64,000 nt of DNA from Brasilonema sennae CENA114. GTDB taxonomy: Bacteria > Cyanobacteriota > Cyanobacteriia > Cyanobacteriales > Nostocaceae. Positions within the stretch are counted from its first letter, which is position 1, and each line of letters begins with the position of its first letter. Below are positions 27,520 to 37,377 of this stretch, one piece after another. The stretch spans positions 620,001 through 684,000 of the forward strand of contig NZ_CP030118.1 of NCBI RefSeq assembly GCF_006968745.1. The letters are read 5' to 3'. The notes beneath the pieces are model-generated. The model ran no database searches. It had not been told where the DNA came from and saw only the letters and a program-made list of their open reading frames with translations. The position numbers and the translations under genes were made by a program.

Positions 27520-28371
27520 CTATAGATTTAGTGAAGTTTTATAATCTTCGACTTTGCTATTGCGAATCAGTTGATGCTCTTTTCTCCAAGTTTGAGGAGG
27601 GATACCGTGATGTTGACGAAACTGGCGGGAAAAATGACACGCATTTTGATAGCCGAGTGCTAAAGCAATTTGCTCGATTGTTTGGTTAGTATCTTGGAGT
27701 AAAGAACGTGCTGCTGACATCCGGCGCTTGACAATCCAGTTGTTGACTGTTTCTCCTGTAATTTTTCCAACTCTGTTAGTCAAGTAAGCCGAAGAGTAAC
27801 CAACTGCTTCAGCTACGTCACACAAAGTGATACCTTGGTCATAATTTGCCTCTATATAGTCGAAAACTTCTTTGAGTTGCGGTATGGAAGGAAAGATAGA
27901 TTCTGAGTCCACTGATGAAGTTGTGTCTGTTACGACTGGTGCTGAAAAATTCTGGCAGCAAACAGTGTACCAGTGCTCCATAAGTTTTGTCTGCTTTTCT
28001 AATCTGACTGCTATGGCTTTCAGTAACTGCTGTACTGTACAAGGCTTGGTAATATAGTCATCTGCTCCCAATTCCATGCCTTTGCGAAGAGATTCGTTAC
28101 CGGCGCTACCAGTGAGAAAAATAAAGGGTATAATTGCAGTCACAGGATCTTGACGGAGCGTTCTGAGAACCTCAAAGCCATCCATATCCGGCATCATAAT
28201 ATCGCAAATCACTAAATCAGGTAGATGCTCTTGTGCTTTTTGGATGCCAGTAGTACCATTTTCAGCATCTATCGTGTCGAAACCTTCCGCCTCAAGACCG
28301 TCTAAAAACATTTTACGGCTCATGGCATTATCTTCAATAATTAGTATTTTTTTTGGCGATTTGTTTATCAT
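27520..28371 (-). CDS. Response regulator with AraC-type DNA-binding domain
   Basis: A 283-residue protein from the ATG at 28371. The receiver domain (~1-120) shows the acidic pair 'IIEDN', phospho-acceptor Asp57 in 'LVICDIMMPDMDGF', the Thr in 'FIFLTGSAG' and Lys in 'DDYITKP'. The C-terminal AraC/XylS domain (~170-270) has 'GITLCDVAEAVGYSSAYLTN' and 'TIEQIALALGYQNACHFSRQ'. It lies 36 bases downstream of the histidine kinase, divergent from scyA. A kinase/AraC regulator pair is located next to scyA in Nostoc punctiforme and is implicated in UV-A induction of scytonemin genes; the same job is inferred here. Confidence 0.9.
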   Translation of the reverse strand: MINKSPKKILIIEDNAMSRKMFLDGLEAEGFDTIDAENGTTGIQKAQEHLPDLVICDIMMPDMDGFEVLRTLRQDPVTAIIPFIFLTGSAGNESLRKGMELGADDYITKPCTVQQLLKAIAVRLEKQTKLMEHWYTVCCQNFSAPVVTDTTSSVDSESIFPSIPQLKEVFDYIEANYDQGITLCDVAEAVGYSSAYLTNRVGKITGETVNNWIVKRRMSAARSLLQDTNQTIEQIALALGYQNACHFSRQFRQHHGIPPQTWRKEHQLIRNSKVEDYKTSLNL

Positions 28372-28407
28372 GTCCAATTGGTAGATTTGATGTCTTTTAG
28401 CTAAGAG

Positions 28408-30384
28408 TTAAGAGCTAAGCGATGGTAGATTGACAGTAAAAGTCGTGCCAAAACCAACCACACTTTCCACGGTGATTTCACCGCCATGTAGATCTAGGAG
28501 AGTTTTTACAATCGATAAGCCCAATCCAGTTCCAGGTATACTGTCAATATTGCTGCCACGATAAAATGGCTCGAATATTTGTTGTTGATCTACTACCGGA
28601 ATACCAATACCTGAATCTTTAATCTGAAAAATTGTTTTTTCTTTTTCACAGCAAAGTCTAAAAGTCACCGCGCTATTACTTGGTGAATACTTGATAGCAT
28701 TCGAGAGTAAGTTAGTTAATATATGGTGTAGCAGTTTTGGATCTAAATAACCAGTAGAACAGTCACCTTGGCTAAGAAATTTAATAGCTTTTTGGTTACC
28801 GTTTGCTATCTGTAGCTGTGCTACGATATCTGTGCAAAACCTCTCCAGGTTGAGTTGTCTTGGCTGACACTCCAGTCTTGCAGATTCCGCCTGACCGTAT
28901 AATAGAATTTCATCTAATAATTCACTAATTTGCTGAACAGCAACTTGAATCAAATCCAGATACGAACGATTTTTTTCTTCAGTCCATTGGTGAATATGAC
29001 GTCTGAGTAAATCAGCAGAAAATGAGACAATGTTGAGCGGAGTGCGGAATTGATGGCAAAACATAGAGACAAAGCGTTCTCTGAGTTCACTTAGTCGTTT
29101 TGCTTGCTCAAGAGCTTGATGAAGCTCTGATTCTGCCTGCTTATAATCTGTAATATCAATCGCTGTCAGTAATTCGACTGACTTATTTGCGAAATCCAGC
29201 ACTCCATCCAGTACTCCCACTGTACAGGCTAGCCAGCGCTCCACACCATTTTTGGTTCTAATCTGCATCTCCTGATATTCACTGTAGCCTGCTCCATTCT
29301 GCTTGTGAACCTGCCTAAGCTTTTTGCTTGTAATAAGTCGGTTGATATCAAAGTTATTGAACAATTCTTTTTTTGGATAGCCAGTGAGGATCTCTGCTGC
29401 AGAATTGGCGTAGCAAATGCGCCCGTCGCTAATTAGAAAAATACTCGCTTCTGTAGTTTCTGCCAAAGTACGAAATCTGGCTTCATTGAGTTTAAGCGCT
29501 TCTTGTGTTTTTAGAGACTCAGTTACGTCCCAGATACTCCATACTCTACCGATAATTTTGTCTCCAAGCCGTTGTGGCTCAGAGTAATGTGCGAAGACTC
29601 TGCCATCCTTCAATTCCACCAAGTCATAGCTTTCTTTATCTGATTGAATAGGCATTTCCCAAACAGCCTGAATAAAAATCTCTGGATATTTAACTTTGTT
29701 CTCAAAAAAGCTTTTTGCTCGGTGACATTTCTTAGACAGGCTCACTGAGTTTGGACAAAGTTGCCACATCTCCATAAATTTCTGATTGTAGCAAAGGATT
29801 TCTCCTTCAATGTTGACTGCAAGTATGCCATTTGCAGTGGATTCCAACGTTGAACTAAGTAGGGAAAGAGATGTTTTTAGTTCGGTTTGTGTTCTTTGAT
29901 ATTCAATAACTTCTTGCTCGAACTCTTGTTTTGGATCAGAGGTTCTGTCAAGATACTGTTGTACGTTAAAGCCTACTAATTCATTACTACTACTACGAGC
30001 AAAGGCACAGGCAAATTCTTTGCCTTGATACTCTATATAAGTAAGGTTGATTTCTACTAGAAAGACTCGACTTGTTTTTGTTTGATATCTAGATTGAAAG
30101 GTGAGAGAACCTTGTTGCTTGAGTGCTGCCCATTTTTCTGACCAATCTTGTGCCGAAAAATCTACATCTATATCTTCCACTTTCATTCGGAGTAGTTCCT
30201 CACGGGAATACTCACTTATACGGCACATGGCATCATTGACGTAGATAATTTGTGCATTCAACCCCACGTAAAAAGCAGCATCTGCAACTTGATTAATAAG
30301 AAATTGTGCCAGCTTCAATTCCTCTTCAGGTTCGATTACTAATTGATAATCACTATCAAATAACATAGACCCACCAAAACTCAT
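28408..30384 (-). CDS. PAS-domain sensor histidine kinase, putative scytonemin regulator
   Basis: A 658-residue protein from the ATG at 30384 (a GTG codon precedes it directly). It carries three PAS-like regions: ~25-135 ('NAQIIYVNDAMCRISEYSRE'), ~175-290 ('LESTANGILAVNIEGEIL') and ~300-415 ('DGRICYANSAAEILTGYPKK'). The kinase core follows: H box 'FCHQFRTPLNIVSFSADLLR', N box 'NLLSNAIKYSPS', and G boxes 'IKDSGIGIP' and 'GTGLGLSIVKTL'. There are no membrane helices, so it is probably cytoplasmic. It forms an operon with the AraC-type regulator at 27520. The input signal is not evident; light or redox sensing through PAS cofactors is possible. Confidence 0.9.
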   Translation of the reverse strand: MSFGGSMLFDSDYQLVIEPEEELKLAQFLINQVADAAFYVGLNAQIIYVNDAMCRISEYSREELLRMKVEDIDVDFSAQDWSEKWAALKQQGSLTFQSRYQTKTSRVFLVEINLTYIEYQGKEFACAFARSSSNELVGFNVQQYLDRTSDPKQEFEQEVIEYQRTQTELKTSLSLLSSTLESTANGILAVNIEGEILCYNQKFMEMWQLCPNSVSLSKKCHRAKSFFENKVKYPEIFIQAVWEMPIQSDKESYDLVELKDGRVFAHYSEPQRLGDKIIGRVWSIWDVTESLKTQEALKLNEARFRTLAETTEASIFLISDGRICYANSAAEILTGYPKKELFNNFDINRLITSKKLRQVHKQNGAGYSEYQEMQIRTKNGVERWLACTVGVLDGVLDFANKSVELLTAIDITDYKQAESELHQALEQAKRLSELRERFVSMFCHQFRTPLNIVSFSADLLRRHIHQWTEEKNRSYLDLIQVAVQQISELLDEILLYGQAESARLECQPRQLNLERFCTDIVAQLQIANGNQKAIKFLSQGDCSTGYLDPKLLHHILTNLLSNAIKYSPSNSAVTFRLCCEKEKTIFQIKDSGIGIPVVDQQQIFEPFYRGSNIDSIPGTGLGLSIVKTLLDLHGGEITVESVVGFGTTFTVNLPSLSS

Positions 30385-31702
30385 CACCCTTTGCTACCCC
30401 ACTGTATAATTTTGAACTTTAAGGGTTTATAGACTTCTAAATCGAAATTTCATAAATTTGCTGTTACGTTTTATCTTCTGGACTACATAACTTTATCAAA
30501 TCTTTTGAAAAATTAATATAAATTTACAATAAAGTTATGATTATTAATTTTTCTTTGTATGAAATATAACTACTTACTTGACACAACTTGAAACCATATG
30601 TTAAAGACGCTTACAAAAACTAACTTGCTCTATATTACGTATTAGTTATTACCTTTTGTTTTCTGTTTAACATTTGCTTTTTAATCTTGTAACTAGCCAA
30701 GAGTGCTATTAGCTTAAGGATTTCTGTTGGCTCATTAGTTGCAAAAATCAGTCGATTGCTCCTAAACCAGTATTAAGTTATGTACTTAAAAGCACCTTTT
30801 TACAAGTAAGTGGTCTTCAGCTAAGAAATTACCGACGAAGTTGGCTGAACCTCCGATAGAGAAGTGCGATACCTCGCTTGAAGTGGTAAATTCTTTCTCT
30901 CAAACCGTCTAAATTGGTTCATCTGAATAAAGAGCAAACAAATTTCTAAATTTTCATGGCTGAATTGCTTTTAGTCAACTTAATTTGTTTTGATTTACTC
31001 TTTTATGAATTCAACTACAAAATATTTTATAATATCATCTGTCAAAAGATATACCATAAAAAGTCAAAAATATGTATCTACCAATACTCATCTATCTTGA
31101 GACAGATTATAGTACAACCGAAATGAGTGTTTTTGATCAGTAAATTTCTAATTAAAGAAAGTTTGGTGGCAAAATGACTACAATTTATTTCAAATATCGA
31201 GTAGGAACAGCCAAAACATTAAATTTTTCTTAAGAAAAACAGCAACTCTTTTTTGTGGTGATTTTATCCACCGCTTATCCTGAGTTTTTCTCAGATCACT
31301 TGATTTTTGGGTAATAATTAGCACATGTAAAAGATTTAACAAAATAACATACTGTAAACTACCAAAAGGTAGAGAAAAGTCGTTTCGATAGTTATACATA
31401 TCATATTTAGTACAAACGAAAAATCTGACAACCTAATCAAAAGATTTTTCATTGCAGTAAAGTATCTAGCTTTTGTAGTCTTGTTTCCATAAGCACAGCC
31501 TCAATTGTTTAACTTCTTCGCAACAAGTTTTTTACTGACGAAAAAACGACAACTCGTCTTTGCCAGGGTTCGTCAAACTGGGTCGTGAAAATGTAGAAAA
31601 AATAGGGACATGAGGGATACTTAAGGCTAGGCTGTGTGTGCAAGTGCAGCCTGAGAAAGCAAATTGGTAGCCTCTCCAACAATCAGGGAACATGTAGACA
31701 CA
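30385..31702. promoter_or_regulatory. 1.3-kb divergent regulatory region between the sensor kinase and scyA
   Basis: No credible gene is seen in this stretch, which separates the divergent kinase/regulator operon from scyA. It is AT-rich with a GC-richer block near 30820-30900 and again near 31545-31660. Its size suggests a long leader or several promoters. I could not identify a -10/-35 pair or operator with confidence. Confidence 0.4.
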
Positions 31703-33574
31703 ATGAGTCAAAATTTTACTCAGACAAATTCTCAAGCCGACACTCACCAACACGAGGTGTACCAACCAATTGACTCTCCCAAAGAGCAGACAAATGGTAA
31801 TTCCAATGGTCACTCCAAAAGTGCAGAAGTTTTACAAAAGCGATCGCTGACAGTTTCAGATGCGATCGCCAACATGATGGAAGATTTGGGAGTCAGCTGC
31901 GCCTTTGGTGTCAATGGGGGTGCGATGGCAGGTCTTTGGGGATCGCTATCCAATAGCCTCTTACAAGTGATGAACTGTCGTCATGAGGCTGGAGCTGCTT
32001 TTGCAGCAACTGAAGCGTACTTTGCTAGTGGTCGTCCCACCGTAGTATTTACTACTGCAGGACCAGGCATAACCAATGCTCTGACTGGATTATTTGCTGC
32101 TAGAGGTGAGGGTGCGAAAGTCATTTTGCTATCAGCTTGCACCTCCTCACCACAGCGCGGACGGTGGGCAATACAGGAAACCAGCAGCGACACTCTGCCA
32201 ACTGAGGGAATTTTTACCTCAGGAGCGCTGTTTAACTATGCTACTACTGTGGAGAGTGCTGCACAACTGCCACAGATTTTTCGCAAACTGGCTCTGGGTA
32301 TGTCACAACCAGGAGGCTTTGTCGCCCATTTGAGCATTCCCACCGCTGTGCAAACAAGTCCGCTTGATAGGACGCTTTTGTTCCAAGGAATTAATTGTTC
32401 TTTGGTAGTGCCACATCAAGAAACAATTGTTAAATGTACACAATTGCTATCAGAAGGACCGTTTGCCATTTGGGTAGGTTTTGGTGCCCGTGGTGCAGCA
32501 GAAGAAATTCTCCAATTCGCCGAGATAACCGGGGCAGCAGTTATGTGTTCACCCCGTGGGAAAGGTATTTTTCCCGAGGATCATCCTCAATTTGTTGGGG
32601 TTACAGGCTTGGGAGGTCATGGTTCCGTTATGACCTACATGCAACAGCAAACACCTTTACGAACACTTGTACTGGGAACGCGTTTGAGCGAACCGACTTG
32701 CTTCTGGAATCAAGCACTGGTTCCCCCAGGAGGATTCGTGCACGTCGATATCGACCCAACAGTTCCAGGAGTCGCGTATCCAGAAGCGGAAACCTTTGCT
32801 GTCCAATCAGACATCAAAGCATTTTTACAAGCGCTGTTGCAATTTGACGATGAGTTTGTAACCAGTACGCCAGTTACATCTTTGTTACCTCGTCCTGAAG
32901 GTCAGACAATTCAACCAGGTTCAGACTCTCCAGTCAGACCAGAGGTGTTGATGGAAGCGATTCAAAAGGTAATCATCGATAACAGCGATGCCATAGTGAT
33001 GGCGGAGTGTGGTAACTCGTTTCTTTGGTCAACACATTTACTGCAATTTGCAAGCGCAAATCGTTACCGCATCAGTACCGGAGTTGGGGCTATGGGTCAT
33101 GCTGCAGCGGGAGTTATCGGAGCAGCAGCCGCACGCAATAGCAAAGCAGTCGCCATCGTTGGGGATGGGGCAATGCTGATGAATAATGAAATTAACACAG
33201 CTGTGAAATACCAAATTCCTGCCGTCTGGATTGTTCTCAACGATGCTCGCTACAACATGAGCCACCAAGGCATGGAAATGTTGGGACTCAAAGGTGCTGA
33301 TGCATCAATTCCGCAAGCAAATTTTGCTGTGATAGCTCGCGGTATGGGAGCCGAAGGAATCCGCATCAGCAAAGAAATGGATGTTTTCTCAGCCTTAGAG
33401 CAAGCAATGGCAGCCACTGGTCCAATCGTTGTCGATGTCGTGATTAACCCAGATAGACGCGCACCCTCCAAAGGACGCAACGCAGGTCTGGCATTACAAG
33501 GAATCAAGTCAACTCCAGCCCAAAAGACCGAATTGCAGGTGTTATTTCCACAAGTATCATTTCCCAATGCCTAA
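31703..33574 (+). CDS. scyA: ScyA, ThDP-dependent acyloin-forming enzyme of scytonemin synthesis
   Basis: A 623-residue protein from the ATG at 31703 ('MSQNFTQTNSQADTHQHEVY'), with AGGGA 13 bases upstream; an in-frame TTG at 31664 is less likely. It has the acetolactate-synthase three-domain fold. The catalytic Glu lies in 'CRHEAGAAFAATEAYF' and the ThDP/Mg motif is 'AIVGDGAMLMNNEINTAVKY'. In scytonemin synthesis ScyA couples indole-3-pyruvate with p-hydroxyphenylpyruvate to a beta-ketoacid. A disordered Gln/Asn/Ser-rich leader of ~55 residues precedes the fold. It opens the plus-strand scytonemin run. Confidence 0.93.
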   Translation: MSQNFTQTNSQADTHQHEVYQPIDSPKEQTNGNSNGHSKSAEVLQKRSLTVSDAIANMMEDLGVSCAFGVNGGAMAGLWGSLSNSLLQVMNCRHEAGAAFAATEAYFASGRPTVVFTTAGPGITNALTGLFAARGEGAKVILLSACTSSPQRGRWAIQETSSDTLPTEGIFTSGALFNYATTVESAAQLPQIFRKLALGMSQPGGFVAHLSIPTAVQTSPLDRTLLFQGINCSLVVPHQETIVKCTQLLSEGPFAIWVGFGARGAAEEILQFAEITGAAVMCSPRGKGIFPEDHPQFVGVTGLGGHGSVMTYMQQQTPLRTLVLGTRLSEPTCFWNQALVPPGGFVHVDIDPTVPGVAYPEAETFAVQSDIKAFLQALLQFDDEFVTSTPVTSLLPRPEGQTIQPGSDSPVRPEVLMEAIQKVIIDNSDAIVMAECGNSFLWSTHLLQFASANRYRISTGVGAMGHAAAGVIGAAAARNSKAVAIVGDGAMLMNNEINTAVKYQIPAVWIVLNDARYNMSHQGMEMLGLKGADASIPQANFAVIARGMGAEGIRISKEMDVFSALEQAMAATGPIVVDVVINPDRRAPSKGRNAGLALQGIKSTPAQKTELQVLFPQVSFPNA

Positions 33575-33618
33575 TTACAGCAGCAATTCCTGAGTCAGGA
33601 GTCACAAGTCAGAGCTAT

Positions 33619-33675
33619 CTCCTCCGGAGACGCTAAGCGTTCGCTCTTAGCGTGCGCTTTGCGCATACGACAAAG
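33619..33675. repeat. GC-rich palindromic dispersed repeat between scyA and scyB
   Basis: The segment includes 'cgctaagcgttcgctcttag' and 'cgtgcgctttgcgcatac' (33651-33668). The latter recurs with one change at 44610-44627. It can fold into short hairpins and separates scyA from scyB. Confidence 0.6.
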
Positions 33676-33826
33676 CTCAGCTACCAAAGTAAAAAGGGCT
33701 TTGTGTCTGCCTTTTAGACCTCAGTACTGTACTTCATTTACTTGCAATGTGCTGTCATTTGTGGTAATAGCAAAGACTGTTTACTACAAACACATAGGTG
33801 ATATATAGGTGAGCGAGGAGATAGTG

Positions 33827-34885
33827 GTGAATCTTTTTGAAACTGTTACACAAATGGGTCATGAGCAGATTTTGTTCTGTCATGGGAAAGACCCAGATAT
33901 TAAGGCAATTATTGCCATTCATGATACGAGTTTAGGACCTGCAATGGGGGCGACACGATTGTGGCCTTATGCCAGTGAGGCTGCTGCGTTAAAAGATGCT
34001 CTTCGTCTAAGCCGTGGTATGACTTACAAGGCTGCTTGTGCTAACATTCCGGTTGGTGGAGGCAAAGCTGTTATTATTGCTAATCCAGAAAATAAGACAG
34101 AAGATCTGTTTAGAGCCTACGGACGTTTTGTAGAAAGTCTAAAAGGACGATTTATTACAGGTCAAGATGTGAATTTGACCCCCGAAGATGTCAGAATTAT
34201 CAACCAAGAAACTCAATATGTTGTGGGGGTAGAAGAAAGGTCTGGAGGACCTGCTCCGGTGACAGCATGGGGAGTTTTCCTGGGAATAAAAGCCGCTGTT
34301 GAGTTTCGTTTGCAAACTCAAAACCTCAAAGGCTTGAGGGTCGCAGTTCAAGGTTTGGGAAATGTTGGTCAAAATCTTTGCCAACATTTGCATGAACATG
34401 GGGCAAAACTATTTGTTAGCGATATAAGTACACAGAAAACAGAGCAAGTCAAACATCTTTTTGGTGCTACTGTTGTAGAGCCAGATGAAATTTACTCTCT
34501 AGATGTCGATGTATTTTCTCCTTGTGCTTTAGGCGGAATTCTTAATAGTGAAACGATTCCTGACATCAAAGCTTCAATTGTTGCTGGTTGTGCCAACAAT
34601 CAGTTAGGAGTTGAAGTACTCCACGGTCAAATGCTGGCGGCAAAAGAAATTCTTTATTGTCCAGACTATGTTATTAATGCTGGAGGGCTAATAAACGTCT
34701 ACAACGAAATGATTGGCTACAACGAACAAAGAGCCTTACAACAAGTAACTAATATTTACGATACGCTAACTGAAATTTTTGATATAGCACAAAAGCAGGG
34801 TATCACTACCAACGATGCTTCTAAGCAGTTGGCAGAAGACAGAATCCTGAAAGCTAAATATCTAAAAACTATGGCTGTGGCGTAA
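33827..34885 (+). CDS. scyB: ScyB, tryptophan dehydrogenase (Leu/Glu/Phe/Val dehydrogenase family)
   Basis: A 352-residue protein. I place the start at GTG 33827 ('MNLFETVTQMGHEQILFCHG') because GAGGAG at 33815-33820 sits six bases before it; an upstream GTG at 33809 would place that site inside the gene. Family motifs: 'HDTSLGPAMGATRLWPY', the catalytic Lys region 'GMTYKAACANIPVGGGKAVI', 'GQDVNLTPEDVRII' and NAD fold 'VAVQGLGNVGQNLCQHL'. ScyB oxidatively deaminates L-tryptophan to indole-3-pyruvate, the ScyA substrate. It is followed 11 bases later by scyC. Confidence 0.93.
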   Translation: MNLFETVTQMGHEQILFCHGKDPDIKAIIAIHDTSLGPAMGATRLWPYASEAAALKDALRLSRGMTYKAACANIPVGGGKAVIIANPENKTEDLFRAYGRFVESLKGRFITGQDVNLTPEDVRIINQETQYVVGVEERSGGPAPVTAWGVFLGIKAAVEFRLQTQNLKGLRVAVQGLGNVGQNLCQHLHEHGAKLFVSDISTQKTEQVKHLFGATVVEPDEIYSLDVDVFSPCALGGILNSETIPDIKASIVAGCANNQLGVEVLHGQMLAAKEILYCPDYVINAGGLINVYNEMIGYNEQRALQQVTNIYDTLTEIFDIAQKQGITTNDASKQLAEDRILKAKYLKTMAVA

Positions 34886-34896
34886 AGGAGTCACAA

Positions 34897-35853
34897 ATGG
34901 TAACGGAAAGAAATACATTTGCAACATCAGCATATATTGCGACCACTCCAGAGACTGCCTATGAATACCTTTGCAGTCTCAAAAATTTAAATGAGTGGAC
35001 GCTTTATAGCCGCATGGAAGAGCAAGTTGACGAAGATACCTGGCTCGGAACTGCGTCTGGTTATCAGAAAAAGCTCTACTATCACGTCAAAAGACTCGAT
35101 CATCCAGATTTTTACGGCATTGAATGGCACTGCGGGTTAGAGTATCAGAAATATTATCAGGTTTATCCTGTCCTGCTTTTTCCTGCCGAGTACGTTGAAC
35201 CGGGAACGGATGAAAAGGGCGTGTACTTACACTGGATCAGTTTCGTCGATCCCAAGCGGCGCAGTCCCTTGATCATGGAGGGAATTCACACGGTACACAC
35301 TTCCGAGTGTCGTTCTCTCAAAGGTAATTTGGAACGCAAAGCTGGTCTTAGCGCCGCCGCAAAAGGGCGTTATTACGTTGATACCGACACCGTCTATGTT
35401 AATGCCCCAATAGAGATGGGGATTGAGTATTTGTCAGACCTCAAAAACATGGATGATTGGGCACACCTACTGCGAGCAGATGGCGAAATTTCTGGTCAGT
35501 CTGGAGAGTTCCGCGATGAATATGACCAAAAGGTCAAAGTGACTCAGCGGCTGCAACCTGTTAACGAATCGTACTTGCTGGAACACGAATTCTTCTATCC
35601 AGACTACGGATTTTATCAACGCTCTCCGGTGCTGCTGATCCCAACCTCCCATGCTTTCGGTGATCCGGAGGCTCCTGGTTTCATCCAGCATCGGATTACA
35701 TTCTGGAAGACAGGTGAGCAATTGCCTCACGGTAAACTCCAAATCGAAGACTTTGGCTCTGAGAGCTTGAATATCAAGCGTATCTTGGAAGGCAAAGCTG
35801 GCAACCTTGATACATTAGCTCAAGGTTTGAGCTATATGCCGCAGGCTAAGTAG
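34897..35853 (+). CDS. scyC: ScyC, scytonemin cyclisation enzyme
   Basis: A 318-residue soluble protein that reads as two homologous SRPBCC-like halves: residues ~1-150 ('TPETAYEYLCSLKNLNEWTL') and ~160-318 ('APIEMGIEYLSDLKNMDDWA'). ScyC converts the ScyA beta-ketoacid product to the tricyclic ketone (cyclisation and decarboxylation). AAAGGAG at 34884-34890 fixes the ATG at 34897. The 11-base gap to scyB implies one transcript. A hairpin at 35861-35897 follows. Confidence 0.92.
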   Translation: MVTERNTFATSAYIATTPETAYEYLCSLKNLNEWTLYSRMEEQVDEDTWLGTASGYQKKLYYHVKRLDHPDFYGIEWHCGLEYQKYYQVYPVLLFPAEYVEPGTDEKGVYLHWISFVDPKRRSPLIMEGIHTVHTSECRSLKGNLERKAGLSAAAKGRYYVDTDTVYVNAPIEMGIEYLSDLKNMDDWAHLLRADGEISGQSGEFRDEYDQKVKVTQRLQPVNESYLLEHEFFYPDYGFYQRSPVLLIPTSHAFGDPEAPGFIQHRITFWKTGEQLPHGKLQIEDFGSESLNIKRILEGKAGNLDTLAQGLSYMPQAK

Positions 35854-35860
35854 TGACTTA

Positions 35861-35897
35861 TTAGTAGTTAGTGGTTAATAAAACAACTAACTACTAA
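35861..35897 (+). terminator. Hairpin after scyC
   Basis: 12-base arms at 35861-35872 and 35886-35897 ('ttagtagttagt' and its complement) with a 13-base loop and no T run. Perhaps an attenuating or processing site between scyABC and scyDEF. Confidence 0.4.
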
Positions 35898-36020
35898 CAA
35901 TGAATAATTAATTAATAAAAAAATAAATTTATATAGTCAGGGTGAAAACGCTGTCAGTGCTTGTTGTTAACAATGCGAGCTTCTACATAGAAAATTTAAA
36001 GCCGACCTGTGTTGTGACAC

Positions 36021-37133
36021 ATGAAACTGGAACAAATTACTGTTACGTCTTTTACGGTACTTGCCGACGGTCTTGATAATCCCAAAGGTCTAAGCTTTGG
36101 TTCTGACGGTAGTCTCTATATTACAGAGGCTGGTACGGGGGGAGATGGCGCTAACGTTCCATCACCAAGTGGTCAAGGTTCTTTACTTTATGGCACAACA
36201 GGTGCTATATTAAAAGTAGAGAATGATACAATAAAACCTATAGTCACTGGACTCCCTTCCCTGGCATTTGCAGATGGCACTGGAGCCGCCGGTCCTCACG
36301 ATATAAAGTTTGATACTACAGGTAAGCCTTATGTTCTGGTCGGGTACGCTGCAAATCCAGCCCTACGCGACAGCACATTTAGTGATTCCGACTTAGGAAA
36401 AATTATCACTCCCGATTTCGATACGAATTCGTGGACTACTGTTGCCGATATAGCCAACTACGAACTGACTCATAACCCTGATGGAGGCGATGTCGTCAGT
36501 AATCCTCTGGCTTTTCTAATAGATGGCGACAAGATTGTTATTGTTGATCCGGGTGCAAACGATTTGCTGAGTGTAGGCACCGATGGAAGTCATTTGGACG
36601 CAATCGCTGTACTTCCCCACCAACCTGTTACTAATCCAATATTCCCTGGTTCTAACTCCCAAAATTTTGACCGGGGACACGTGCCACCTCCCAGTGCTTA
36701 CCGTAATGCAACACCATCCCAAATAACGATTCAATCTGTACCTACAGGAATCGCCAAAGGTCCAGATGGTGCTTATTACGTCACTACATTCACTGGTTTT
36801 CCTTTTCCAGAAGGTGAAGCAAAAATCTACCGAGTGGATGCTGATGGTCAACTATCAGTCTATGCTGATGGCTTTACGCAACTGATTGATCTGGCTTTCG
36901 ATGATCAAGGCAACTTGTATGCATTGCAGCACATGAATCAGTCAGGCTGGAAAGGAAAGCTGGATGGAAGTCTGATCAAAATCACTCCTGATGGGACTCG
37001 CACAACTATTCTCAGTGGTGATGGATTAGAGGCTCCTAGTGCACTGACTATTGGTCCTGAGGGTGCGCTTTATCTAATCAATCGAGGCAGTTTGCCAGGA
37101 AAAGGGCAAATCATAAGAATTGATCATCATTGA
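36021..37133 (+). CDS. scyD: ScyD/ScyE family beta-propeller protein (no signal peptide)
   Basis: A 370-residue SMP-30/NHL-like beta-propeller: 'LADGLDNPKGLSFGSDGSLY', 'GPHDIKFDTTGKPYVLVGYA', 'SVPTGIAKGPDGAYYVTTF' and 'DLAFDDQGNLYALQHMNQSG'. It is clearly paralogous to the next gene but lacks both its N-terminal signal peptide and its PEP-CTERM tail. Position after scyC matches scyD in the scytonemin cluster; the D/E assignment is by order only. The biochemical role is unsettled; a part in late periplasmic steps has been proposed for this group. No obvious ribosome-binding site precedes the ATG. Confidence 0.8.
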   Translation: MKLEQITVTSFTVLADGLDNPKGLSFGSDGSLYITEAGTGGDGANVPSPSGQGSLLYGTTGAILKVENDTIKPIVTGLPSLAFADGTGAAGPHDIKFDTTGKPYVLVGYAANPALRDSTFSDSDLGKIITPDFDTNSWTTVADIANYELTHNPDGGDVVSNPLAFLIDGDKIVIVDPGANDLLSVGTDGSHLDAIAVLPHQPVTNPIFPGSNSQNFDRGHVPPPSAYRNATPSQITIQSVPTGIAKGPDGAYYVTTFTGFPFPEGEAKIYRVDADGQLSVYADGFTQLIDLAFDDQGNLYALQHMNQSGWKGKLDGSLIKITPDGTRTTILSGDGLEAPSALTIGPEGALYLINRGSLPGKGQIIRIDHH

Positions 37134-37377
37134 TCATTGTGTTCATTCAATGTCTGTTGAATGAACATGCTATAGAGTCATAACCAACTTATAAGAGCCT
37201 CTACACAACACAAGAGCGAGGCTCCTACCACTTTGGTAAAAATTTCAAGCCGGAGCAACGCCAGTTCCTCTCTATCGGTAGGGACTATTGCGGCAGATGC
37301 TTAATTTTCACATCCCACTTATTGGGACTGTTCATCTCTAACACCCTACGACATTTCACAACTCCATTTTTACAAGT

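Noticed and set aside
31190..31399. 69-residue minus-strand frame in the scyA upstream region
   Set aside because: AT-rich chance frame without start signals; could not be matched to any family.
33809..33826. Upstream GTG start for scyB at 33809
   Set aside because: It would put the GAGGAG ribosome-binding site inside the gene; the GTG at 33827 is correctly spaced and gives the usual N-terminus.
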